Below are positions 1 through 9,191 of a stretch of DNA of 64,000 nucleotides, piece after piece. Position 1 is the stretch's first letter. Each line of letters opens with the position of its first letter. The notes beneath the pieces were generated by a model that made no database searches, was not told the origin of the DNA, and saw only the letters and a program-made list of their open reading frames with translations. Source of the stretch: Diadophis punctatus similis (Eukaryota > Chordata > Lepidosauria > Squamata > Dipsadidae); NCBI GenBank assembly GCA_023053685.1, contig JALIGW010000016.1, forward strand, positions 12,592,280-12,656,279. The letters are read 5' to 3'. Position numbers and translations under genes: made by a program.

Positions 1-537
1 ATAGATTATTCCCAATTCAGGCACATCCTGGCACAGCAAATGTCACAGCTGCAGAAATACCCAACTCCTGTGTTTTCTCGATTTGTCCTTCCATGAGCTT
101 ATGGGAAAATATATTGCTGCTTTGGTTAAAAAATGAAGTTCATAACACATCTTCTCATTGGCTTTAACTGAAGGGTACCATAAAGCACCCACAATGTGGG
201 ATACATGAATGCAATAGCGTTCACAATCAGGGGTAAAACCAGAGCTGAGGCTGACTTATTATCTCAGAACTCAGTTTGCCTATTAGTTTTCCAGAAATCC
301 AATGCACACTTCAAATGCTCAGTCGATACAAATGAAAATTACCTTTCAAAACCTATTTACTAAGAGATACCAAATGCTGCCTCTGCTCCACAGAGAGGGG
401 GATACTATTCCCATAGTAAGAGAAGAAGTGTGTCATATTTAAGGAGCAACATATACTTGGTTCGGAGATTTTGAAACAAACCTTATAAGAGGTATAATTC
501 AAATCACTGACTAATGGGGGGGGGGGTATTAAAAACA
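1..537. other. Intronic sequence, nothing recognised
   Basis: AT-rich unique-looking DNA. The only oddity is a run of about 11 G at 516-526. Confidence 0.6.
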
Positions 538-545
538 GTATGCAT

Positions 546-980
546 CAGAGGTGGGTTCCTGCCGGAGCTGTCCGGTGCGCATCTCCGGTAGGGAGCGGCC
601 GATTGCGCAATTTGCGCGTGACCACTCCGGAGCCCTTTCCTCCGGTCCATCGCACTTTTCCATCTTTTCCGGTGAATTTTTGGACGATTTTGCTTCTGCG
701 CGTGCGCGGAAGCAAAATCTTACCGAAATCTTGCGAGGGGACGCACACGTGCGTGAGATTTCAGAGAGATTTTGCTTCTGTGCATGTTCAGAAGCAAAAT
801 CTCACCAAAATCTCTCTCTCGCGCGCATCCCCTCACAACATTTCGGTGAGATTTTGCTTCTGCGTGCACAGAATCAAAATCGCGTGAGGGGGCGCACGCG
901 CGTAGTGAGCGCATGCACACCCGAAACATGGAGATGCATGTGCAGCGCACTGGCACCAGTAAGTAAGCAACCCGCCCCTG
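546..980. mobile_element. hAT-like hairpin MITE, GGTGGGTTCC family
   Basis: 435 bp between exact 8-bp duplications GTATGCAT (538-545 and 981-988). Ends are CAGAGGTGGGTTCC and GCAACCCGCCCCTG, imperfect inverted repeats. The interior is a set of GC-rich inverted GCTTCTGCGCGTGCG/GAAGCAAAATC modules that create open frames on both strands. The 8-bp duplication and CAG...CTG ends indicate the hAT superfamily. The right duplication runs straight into an (AT)n array. Confidence 0.85.
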
Positions 981-983
981 GTA

Positions 984-1117
<134 letters not shown>

Positions 1118-1120
1118 CAC

Positions 1121-1340
1121 CAAGGTGGCGCAGTGGTTAGAGTGCAGTACTGCAAGCTACTTCAGCTGACTGCTAGCTGCAGTTCAGCAGTTCAAATCTC
1201 ACCAGGCTCAAGGTTGACTCAGCCTTCCATCCTTCCAAGGTGAGTAAAATGAGGACCCAGATTGTTGGGGGCAATATGCTGACTCTGTAAACTGCTTAGA
1301 GAGGGCTTATATAAGTCTAAGTGCTATTCCTATTGCTATT
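1121..1340 (+). mobile_element. tRNA-derived SINE
   Basis: Plus-strand SINE with an A-box-like GTGGCGCAGTGGTTAGAG and B-box-like AGTTCAAATCTC. The body has AAAATGAGGACCCAGATTG, GCAATATGCTGACTCTGTAA and TATATAAGTCTAAGTGC, and the tail is CTATTGCTATT. The same family recurs at 16691, 46217 and 47704. Confidence 0.87.
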
Positions 1341-2861
1341 AATTTAAAAAATGGTATCTGATGCTCCACCAGGTAAGATAAGGTGGCCATGGTCCAAGTT
1401 CTTTTCCTTAACAATTGCCATCTAGAGGGAGCTAGGAAGTGTTTCTTTAGCTATCCTTGTGCTTTGGAACACTGTTTCCCTGAGATGCAGGAGCCCCATT
1501 TAGCCTTCCAGAAAGCTTTCAAGGGCTCCTTTCCCCCTAAGTATTGGAATAAGATGATGTTGGAGCCTGGGAATGGTGTTTGCTCAAGGGAATTGAGGAG
1601 TCTTTCATACCCTCTGAACTTGTTTTCTTGCAGATGTTTCATTACTCAAATTGGTAACATCATGAGTGTTAGTAAAGAGTGCTACTAGCTCCTGATTAGC
1701 ACTTACTAGCAGTTGGTTGTTTTCTTGAAGAAGTAATGCATTTTTTTCAAGAAAACAACCAAGCTCAGAGAGCACCAAGGATCCCTCTTTTCAACCCTGA
1801 ACTACAAATATTCTCTTCGATTGGGAATTATTGGTTTTCATTTATTATTGCGAACTGTACTGCAACATCCCAGGCCATGAATCGAGGTTAGGCAGGGAAG
1901 ATCCTGGGCCAAACAAGGAGTCACTATAATCCCTCTTGTCCTGAATGTCTTCTTAGCCCAGATAGTATGTGAGACAGGCTAATCCTGGACATCTAAGAAG
2001 AGAGTATTTATTATATACCTCATGACAAGGAAGTGCATTTTCTGTGATTTTAGTTCTAGTGGTCCATAACATCTATTCTTAGTTTGTAAAACACACACAT
2101 ACCCTGAAGTAGGAAAGTAAGACTTCTAAGAGAAATCAGATCAAACCGTACGTATAAGACTTATGATTTTCAAAAGTTAGTCAACCTTGCCTTGATGTTG
2201 GATTGTCGTTTTGGCCTGGGCTGAGATGACAAAATGGCTGCATGTCAGTGAAAAGAAATGAATTGTGACATGAAGGGTGAGCTATAACATTCATATTAAT
2301 ATTTCCTAGAGTAAAGAGGAACATGTGCTGCTACCCTCCTGTAGAAAGGTCAGTTTTTGACAGCTTTGACACCTCGAGCAGTATAGCATAAACTGAAAGC
2401 TCAGAGAACTCCAACAGCCCGAAGAAACACATATAAGCCAAGCTGTCATTGAACTTTTAGCACATGTGATCAAATATAACAGAGCTTTATATTATTGATG
2501 GGTGGCTAAACCTGCCTCAGAAAGGATAGCTCAGATACTTTGGATGCAAAAGAAAGTCCATTACAATAGCATATACCGTTTTAATGCTTTTAGGTGATCT
2601 GTGTCACCGTTGCAAATGGAAAGAAGATGGAAGCATGCAAATTCAGCATTGCTATTATAACAACCGGTTCAACCAGTTGTGTTAGCTTAGAGAGAAAGGA
2701 ACCAAACAGCTGTAGACTCCAGCTGTGTGGATATATCCCTTTCTCCAAGTGCAGACAACTGGAAATAAGACTGGATCAGTCAATGTATATTAATCCAGCA
2801 GAATGCTTTTCTTTCTCACATAGGGACTTCTTTAGGTTATTTTTTTAGACATTTATATACT
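1341..2861. other. Intronic sequence, no gene seen
   Basis: Unique-looking DNA holding one 17-bp hairpin (1713-1762). Open frames at 1383-1688 and 2594-2848 lack motifs or splice signals I can support. Confidence 0.6.
1713..1762. repeat. Perfect 17-bp inverted repeat (hairpin)
   Basis: TTGGTTGTTTTCTTGAA at 1713-1729 pairs with TTCAAGAAAACAACCAA at 1746-1762 around a 16-base loop. No transposon ends were identified nearby; function unknown. Confidence 0.75.
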
Positions 2862-2869
2862 CTTTAAAG

Positions 2870-3235
2870 CAGGGGTGTCAAACTCAAGGGCCGTGGCTGG
2901 ATTTGGCCCGCAGGGTGCTTAGATCTGGTCCACAGGGCTACCCTGGAAACAGCAAAGGACCGGCCCGTGGTGCCTCTGCCAGCAAAAACAGAGCTCGGGA
3001 TGGACGCATGCAGCCCTCCCGAGCTCTGTTTTCATTGGCAGAGGATTGCAGGAGGCCATTGCAGCCGAAAAGGAGCTTGGGAGTCCATTTTCTCTGGCAG
3101 AGCGCTCAGGCCACCACAGGCACCGACACAAGTGATGTTGAGCTGCCCCCCCCTGGCCACACACACCCCAGCCCCCCCCTGAGATCAAACACAACCCTGA
3201 TGCAGCCCTCAATGAAATCAAGTTTGACACCTGTG
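2870..3235. mobile_element. hAT-like MITE, GGGGTGTCAAACTC family
   Basis: 366 bp with ends CAGGGGTGTCAAACTC and AAGTTTGACACCTGTG. It is flanked by CTTTAAAG at 2862-2869 and 3236-3243. The interior has ATTTGGCCCGCAGGG and repeated GAGCTCTGTTTT/GGAGGCCATT words. Family members also lie at 27765 and, truncated, before 46835 and 50273. Confidence 0.87.
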
Positions 3236-3243
3236 CTTTAAAG

Positions 3244-3749
3244 CAGTGGTACCCAACCCCCGGTCCGCGGCCCGGTACCGGGCCGCAGAACAAATGGTAC
3301 CGGGCCGCCCTGCTACTGCGTCTTCTGTGCAGCGGCGGCGGCGGGTCCTGCGACTTTTGCGAGTCCTGTGAGTCCCGATAATAAGCGCAGGGACGGGACT
3401 CCTGCGTCTGCCGACGTGCCCCGGACCAGCTGATCAGTGTGGGGGCGGGGCTTCTGTGCGCAGCTCATCAGTATTGAAAGAGAAACAAGCTCAGGGTTCT
3501 CATTGATTTAGCGTTCTAGTCACTAGAATCCAGAGAGTTAAAATGTTAAATTAAGTTATATTAATTTTGTTGTAACTGTATTTTATTTTGATGCCATGTT
3601 TAAATACAATTAAATTAAAATTGTTTATATTTGAGATTGTTTTGATTTAATAATCAACGCAACGCCACAACCCCCCCCCCCCCAGTGGGCCACGGAAAAA
3701 TTATCAAACGTTGACCGGTCCATGGCAATAAAAAGGTTGGGGACCACTG
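3244..3749. mobile_element. hAT-like element, tandem with its neighbour
   Basis: 506 bp with ends CAGTGGTACCCAACCCC and GGTTGGGGACCACTG, flanked by CTTTAAAG at 3236-3243 and 3750-3757. The left duplication is also the right duplication of the element at 2870. It contains CGGTCCGCGGCCCGGTACCG near the left end, a C-rich run at 3670-3682, and no frame. Resembles known Charlie-type non-autonomous hATs. Confidence 0.88.
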
Positions 3750-4299
3750 CTTTAAAGCAAACAAATGCCAAATTTGCATGCCATTTCTTTAAATGTACCA
3801 TATCTTCTTCAGATTTGGTTCCACTTTGCCTTTAGCTGCCCTTTTGGATAAAAAATGTTAAGGGCAACCTTCACAAACATCCCCATAATATTTATTTTAG
3901 TGCAAAATCTATGCACATTATGATTTCACCAAATAAACTCTGCACACAATCTGCATAAGCGGTAAGAAGAATCCTGTAAGAGTCTTGTATGTAAAATTTT
4001 CAGTGCTTAATCACATTTCCATTACCAGCTGTATTTCGAAGGGTGGAAGGCTACTTTTCTTAGTCATTATAATATAAATCCCAAAGCTTGTACATCTTCT
4101 AATATAATCCCTTTTCATAAAATCTAGATTTGATATATCTTTCTCACAGCTTGAAGTATCCACAAGTATCCACAAACTGAAGCAATACTTTAAAAAAAGA
4201 TAAGCATACAATTCCTTCAATTATCTCAAATCAAACTCTCTGTCAAACTTGAAGGAAACAGGGTAATCTAAAGTTATCAAAGTTATGGTTTGTCTAACT

Positions 4300-4681
4300 C
4301 GGGGGTCTGCAACCCGCGGCTCTGGAGCCGCATGTGGCTCTTTCATCCCTCTGCTGCGGCTCCCTGTTGGTCAAAACATGCATCACAACCACTAATGTGC
4401 GACACTCGCCGGCACACGATTTATTGAGCTTTTCGACCCATCTTTTTTTTTGGAGTTCAAAATGTTTTTGTTGCATGCAGAAATAATTTGTTTTCTACGT
4501 AGCACTTCATTGATTACATAAATGCAACACACTATAGTTTTTTAATACAAAGGTAAAAAACAATATATGCAGTATTATCTTTATTTTAGATGTCAAAAGG
4601 TTTTTGTGGCTCCCGGTGTTTTCTTTTCTGTGGGAAATGGGTCCAAATGGCTCTTTGAGTGTTTAAGGTTGCCCACCCCTG
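4300..4681. mobile_element. hAT-Charlie-like MITE
   Basis: 382 bp between exact GTCTAACT duplications (4292-4299, 4682-4689). Ends are CGGGGGTCTGCAACCCGC and TTAAGGTTGCCCACCCCTG. It contains GGCTCTTTCATCCCTCTGC and TGGGTCCAAATGGCTCTTTG. No coding capacity. Confidence 0.88.
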
Positions 4682-5530
4682 GTCTAACTGATGAAAATTT
4701 GGGTTTGCAAAAAAGTGAAGTAAACTATTCCATACTTTAGAACCAGGAACAGAAATTATTGCATTTTTTTTCACCTTTGCAAGTAACAGGAAACAAACCA
4801 TAATGACAACAGATGGCTTTATGTATTTATTTATTGATAGGTATGTTACAAAACTTGGAGATGGAATTTGTTATCATTTATGCTTTCCCAGCTTCAAGTA
4901 GCAGATCTCCCTGGGAAATTTAACTGCCTATTTAAATTCTAAGCAGACCTCTTTTCACTTCTTTGAAATTATCTGCTGTTTGTTTGATCCAAAACCCCTG
5001 AAGAATTTTTCACATGTGCAAATATGAGCATTGCATAATCGATGCAGAATATCCACATAAACAGCTATATTAGATTAGGTTAATTTTTATTTGTAGCCAA
5101 AGAATATAATGCATGCACCACTAAAAATATGGACCTTAATGTTACACATATAGTATATTAAGCGAAAGCAACTATAATATTACTGCAGAATAAGGGAAAT
5201 TTAATAAATCTCATGGCTCTCTGCAAATAGCTACTGGCCTGTCAGTTAAAAGGAAAATAATAATTTTCTCTTCTGAACTTCCATGGAAGTTGATTAATAA
5301 GGGCTTATTAAAAACTTCATATCATGTCATAAAAAAGGACAGTGAAGAAGGACATATACAATAGATTCAATTTCCCCACTGGGCAGAGAGAAAGGCACTC
5401 TTCCAAAGGAGTATTACTAAATCTTCCAATAGTGATGACAGCACAAGATCAAATTTAGTTAAAGTAAAGCTTTCCTGTGAGTCATGCATAAAATGTTAGC
5501 AAAGGAAGTATCAGTTGAAAGTCTATGGAG

Positions 5531-5773
5531 CAGCGGTGAAATCTACTTACCTTCCCTATCGGTTCGCACGTGCCACCATCACATGCGCTTTTTCACCCTC
5601 TGCGCATGTGCAGAAGGCTTTGCGCAAGCGCAGAGGGTTAAAAAAAGAAAATGGCAACATCCGGGCGGGTGGGCGGAGCCTCACACTGCCGCCGCTACCG
5701 GTTCTCCGAACCACTGGTGGCCGCCGCTACCAGTATGCCCGAAACGGGCCAAACCAGTAGCATTTCACCCCTG
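5531..5773. mobile_element. hAT-like hairpin MITE, GGTGAAATGCTACC family
   Basis: 243 bp with ends CAGCGGTGAAATCTAC and GTAGCATTTCACCCCTG, flanked by CTATGGAG and CTACGGAG (7 of 8). The interior is an inverted repeat centred on CTCTGCGCATGTGCAGAAGG/TTGCGCAAGCGCAGAGG with TTTTT(C/A)ACC flanks. Copies are at 15028 and 36790. Confidence 0.82.
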
Positions 5774-7178
5774 CTACGGAGCAAACATGACCAAAACATG
5801 GTAGGAATGGATCTAAAATCTTTCTGCGGATCTATCTCTACATAAAGAAATCTGCTGTTTCAGCTCAGAGGAAGCTCTTTCTCAAAGCCAACTGAAGTCA
5901 GATATTGGACGCGTAGGCTGCAAAATGTTAGGTTTGAATTAATACCAGTCATCCATGATGATGTGAAATTGCTTTAGAAGGTTAAGGAGGCCAAGGAGCT
6001 CTGAAAGAAAATTAAATCAAAGCCACATTTTCAAGTAGCAAAGCAAGATATATTCTTCTATGGGCATTAATCCAAATTCCAGCCTTACCAAGGAGCTGCA
6101 GACACGTGGGGGAATTTGTATCTAAGAATTTAGACTGGACAACTTCAGCAACAACCAAATTGATGATCATTACAGATCTGGCTGCTAAAAAGCCAAATAC
6201 TGTAGTTCGTACCTTTATTCTACCATTTTTTAAAAAATTGCAGCCCATGATATGTACCATTAAGATTTGCATAGCTTAGACTACTAGTATTTGCAGTACT
6301 ATCCACCTAGCGAGGGACAGATCTTAATTGTTTCCAAACAGTTGAAACATGAACAGATAGCCATGTATCTAAATGCCTTAGATTAATTAATGTAGACACC
6401 ATCAATTTTCCAGGAAAGGTGGCAGGTGTCAAGGTTTATTTATTGTTGTTGCTATCATTATTGATTAGTATTTCCTCCCTATAGTACATAGTGGATCCTG
6501 TTTTAAACCTACTTTAGTTTTATTATCTACATACAAAAGGACTTAAGAAGGTGTAGAGACCAGGCTATGGGAATAAAATCCCAGTTTGGGGAAATCTTAC
6601 GGTGCGTAAATAAGTAAGAATAAACAGGTCTAGGTATTTCTGGAGCTGATAATGTAAGCACAAAAAAACCAGACTAACATATAGCAAAAGAATTATTAAT
6701 GTTCATTGCCCTCACTTTAAAAGATGTTGGAGTTTTGCCTGGATGAACAAACAATTTACAAAATTGTATTTTCCAGTCATCAGAAACCTGTCACCTTTTT
6801 AAGAAAATGATTGCAGTTTTTAGAAGGTGGTTGGCAGCAATCAAATAAATCAATGGAGAAGAACTGTTTTTACAGTGGAAGATTTCTAAATTAGAGTTTC
6901 ATAATTAAGGTTGAATAGGGTAAACTAAAAATATCACATAGAATTCACTTCTGACATCAGTGTAGGCAGCATGCAGCTCTCCAAAAAGCCTTTGAATTTG
7001 GCCCTCTCAATGAAAGAGTGAAATAGTCAAAATAGTTTTGAATAGTGGCAAATAAAAGTTAAACTTTTGGCAATATTTTCCACATCCATCAGAGAATAAG
7101 GTATACGAGAAAGAAATGTGGAGGAAAATCTAAAAAGATTTTTTTAAAAAAACTTTGCAACTTTTACCATCTTTATAC

Positions 7179-7345
7179 CAGCGGTGGGTTGCTCCTGGTT
7201 CTGACCAGTTCTTAGAACCGGTAGCGGCGGTGGCAGGAGGCTCCGCCCACCCACCCAGGACTCTTCTGCGCATGCGCAGAAGCGCTGCACACGCACACAA
7301 GCGCGCATGCAAACCGGTGGCAAACTAATTCAGAACCCACCTATG
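7179..7345. mobile_element. hAT-like hairpin MITE, short copy
   Basis: 167 bp with ends CAGCGGTGGGTTGC and CAGAACCCACCTATG, flanked by CTTTATAC and CTTCATAC. It holds a perfect TGCGCATGCGCA palindrome at 7267-7278 inside CTCTTCTGCGCATGCGCAGA. Confidence 0.8.
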
Positions 7346-7504
7346 CTTCATACCAAATCTGGAACCTTCAGATAAGCTTCCAAATCATACCAAGTCCCAA
7401 AGACACAGTATGGAAATGAAATAAATAAGTGTTCCCAGATCGGAGACTCATAAGTTTACAAATTGATTAAAAAAAGATTAAGAGGGAGTACAATTTGCTG
7501 TTCC

Positions 7505-7659
7505 AAAATCACATGATGTGTTAATACTACTTTATAATGCCTTAGTAAGACCAAGAAGGACAAGAAGCAAGACAAGAAGCAACAGATGGAAACTAATCAA
7601 GGAAAGAAGCAACCTAGAACTAAGGAGAATTTTCCTGACAATGAGAACAATTAATCAGT
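7505..7659 (+). mobile_element. CR1 LINE 3' region, part 1 (interrupted by DIRS)
   Basis: Degraded CR1 sequence with an ACTTTATAATGCCTTAGTAAG-like start and the GATGGAAACTAATCAAGGA and AACAATTAATCAGT words found in the other CR1 copies here. It stops at AATCAGT and continues at 13770, so the DIRS element landed inside it. Confidence 0.75.
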
Positions 7660-7699
7660 AGAAGGGACGTTGGTACTCACCTGTGAGACGTCCTTTCTC

Positions 7700-7813
7700 G
7701 TAGGGCGGAGCTAGCCTCCAAGAATGGGTTAAATCTGCCCTCTAGCCAATAGGACCGAGTCTTAAAAAAGGTATAAATAGTGCCCTCTCAGATTGGCACT
7801 CCCTCTTTTAATT
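7700..7813 (+). repeat. Left inverted terminal repeat of the DIRS element
   Basis: About 110 bp, from the GGGCGGAGCTAGCCTCCAAG region through CCCTCTTTTAAT, is the perfect reverse complement of 13652-13763 as read by eye. Outside it, 7660-7700 is unique to this end and is matched only in the internal complementary region. The repeat contains a CCAAT motif (AGCCAATAGG, near 7743) and a TATA-like GTATAAATAG at 7771-7780. Confidence 0.9.
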
Positions 7814-8024
7814 GAGGGATCAAGTCAGACTCGATGTGCTTTTTCCAAAACAAACAGAGAATTTATTAACTATGTACAGACTCATCGCAGAGAATAGGAA
7901 TTATGTACACGTGACACAGGTCAGAAATAAGCAACTATATACAGGTGAATCATTGCATACAAAAGTTGAATAACTATATACACTAGATAGCCGAAGAGCG
8001 CCCAGCCAGACCCAACGGGAGGGA
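7814..8024. other. DIRS non-coding segment between terminal repeat and internal complementary region
   Basis: About 210 bp of AT-rich sequence with several TATATACA/TATGTACA words and no open frame. It corresponds to the 3' untranslated part of the element in the sense direction. Confidence 0.6.
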
Positions 8025-8120
8025 CTTGGAGGCTAGCTCCGCCCTACGAGAAAGGACGTCTCACAGGTGAGTACCAACGTCCCTTCTCCATAGTGGGCGG
8101 AGCTAGCCTCCAAGAATGGG
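8025..8120. repeat. DIRS internal complementary region (circle-junction template)
   Basis: 8025-8087 is the reverse complement of the left end 7660-7722, and 8085-8120 is the reverse complement of the right end 13734-13769. The two arms overlap in one TCT at 8085-8087, complementary to the AGA at both element edges. In the DIRS model this region templates completion of the termini and holds the single junction triplet used by the recombinase. It lies just downstream of the recombinase frame, as in known DIRS elements. Confidence 0.92.
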
Positions 8121-8151
8121 ACATACCAAAGCTGGCGTCCCTAGGGCGGGA

Positions 8152-9150
8152 TCATCCGTCCTGGCTGGGAAGAGAGCTCAATGTCAACCCTGTCTCCAAC
8201 ACCCGCTTGCCGAAATCCGCCTCCTCCGAGGCATAAAAGTCTAGTTTGTAATGGCGGATGAAGGGAGTAAGGGAGGACCAGGTGGCCGCCCTACAGACCT
8301 CGAGGATAGGGACTCTAGCATTCCACGCTGCAGAGGTCGCTGCGCTGCGGGTGGAGTGTGCCGTGAGGCCCGAGGGCTTAGGTAGTGCCATGTGTTTATA
8401 GGCCAAGGAGATGGCCGCCCGGATCCATCGGCCAATCGTCGCTGAAGATGCCTTGCGACCCTGACTAGAGGGGCGGAAAGTCACAAATAAGGACTCCGTT
8501 CGCCGCAGAGGAAGCGTCCTACAGAGGTAAATGTTAAGAGCGCGCTTAACGTCCAGCATGTGCCAAGCGCGTTCAGAGTCCGTGGACGGATTTTGAAAAA
8601 AGGCTGGCAAGATGACCTCCTGCGCCCTGTGAAACGGAGTGTTCACCTTGGGCACGAAGGCCGGGTCCAATTGAAGAACGACTCTGTCACTGTGGAAGGT
8701 ACACAGGTCCGCGCGCACGGACAAGGCTGCAAGTTCAGATATCCTGCGCGCTGAGGTGATTGCGACGAGGAACGCTACCTTGAAGGAAAGGTGTGACAAG
8801 GGAATAGAGTCCAATGGTTCAAAGGGGGCAACAGTTAAGGCCGAGAGAACCTTGGAAAGGTCCCACGTGGGGAAGCGATGCACCACTGGTGGGCACAGGT
8901 TCGTGACCCCCTTAAGGAACTGTTTCAAGAGCGGGTGAGCAGCAAGCGAGTCCAGGTGTGGGCAGGACAAAACCGTCGAAAGCGCTGCCACTTGTCTGCG
9001 CAAGGTGTTGGGAGACAGGCCCTTGGCGAGCCCCTGCCGCAGAAACTGAATGATATTAATGATTGAGAGATCAAGAGGGGAATAACCCACCTGCGCGCAC
9101 CAGGCACAAAATGTGCGCCAGGTGACCGAATAAATCCGCTCCGTCGACGG
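8152..9150 (-). CDS. DIRS tyrosine recombinase, frame cut near N-terminus by a stop
   Basis: The open frame below the TAG at 9153-9151 encodes a tyrosine recombinase. The N-terminal core-binding part has IYSVTWRTFCAWC then GLSPNTLRRQVAALS. Numbering from the GTG at 9090, catalytic landmarks are Arg115/116 in TSARRISEL, His245 and Arg248 in AHSTRSAATSAA, Trp271 in the second-histidine position, and nucleophile Tyr281 in FIRHYKLD. This enzyme would integrate the circular DNA intermediate. The frame continues upstream of the TAG with NDLSEIMLASR, which resembles the usual DIRS recombinase N-terminus (ASR-PST-Y-W) and overlaps the end of the polyprotein frame. The TAG therefore looks like a point mutation, not the natural start boundary. 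Confidence 0.9.
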   Translation of the reverse strand, partial: PSTERIYSVTWRTFCAWCAQVGYSPLDLSIINIIQFLRQGLAKGLSPNTLRRQVAALSTVLSCPHLDSLAAHPLLKQFLKGVTNLCPPVVHRFPTWDLSKVLSALTVAPFEPLDSIPLSHLSFKVAFLVAITSARRISELAALSVRADLCTFHSDRVVLQLDPAFVPKVNTPFHRAQEVILPAFFQNPSTDSERAWHMLDVKRALNIYLCRTLPLRRTESLFVTFRPSSQGRKASSATIGRWIRAAISLAYKHMALPKPSGLTAHSTRSAATSAAWNARVPILEVCRAATWSSLTPFIRHYKLDFYASEEADFGKRVLETGLTLSSLPSQDG

Positions 9151-9191
9151 CTATCTGGAGGCCAACATGATTTCAGAGAGGTCGTTCGGAA

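Larger units (their letters stand above)
3758..7170. other. Intronic sequence between hAT elements
   Basis: Apart from the hATs at 4300 and 5531, I see no repeat or gene in 3758-4291, 4690-5522 and 5782-7170. AT-rich with scattered stop codons in all frames. Confidence 0.55.

Noticed and set aside
1121..1200. tRNA gene candidate (A-box and B-box present)
   Set aside because: It is the head of a multi-copy SINE that continues into a non-tRNA body; no cloverleaf was supported.
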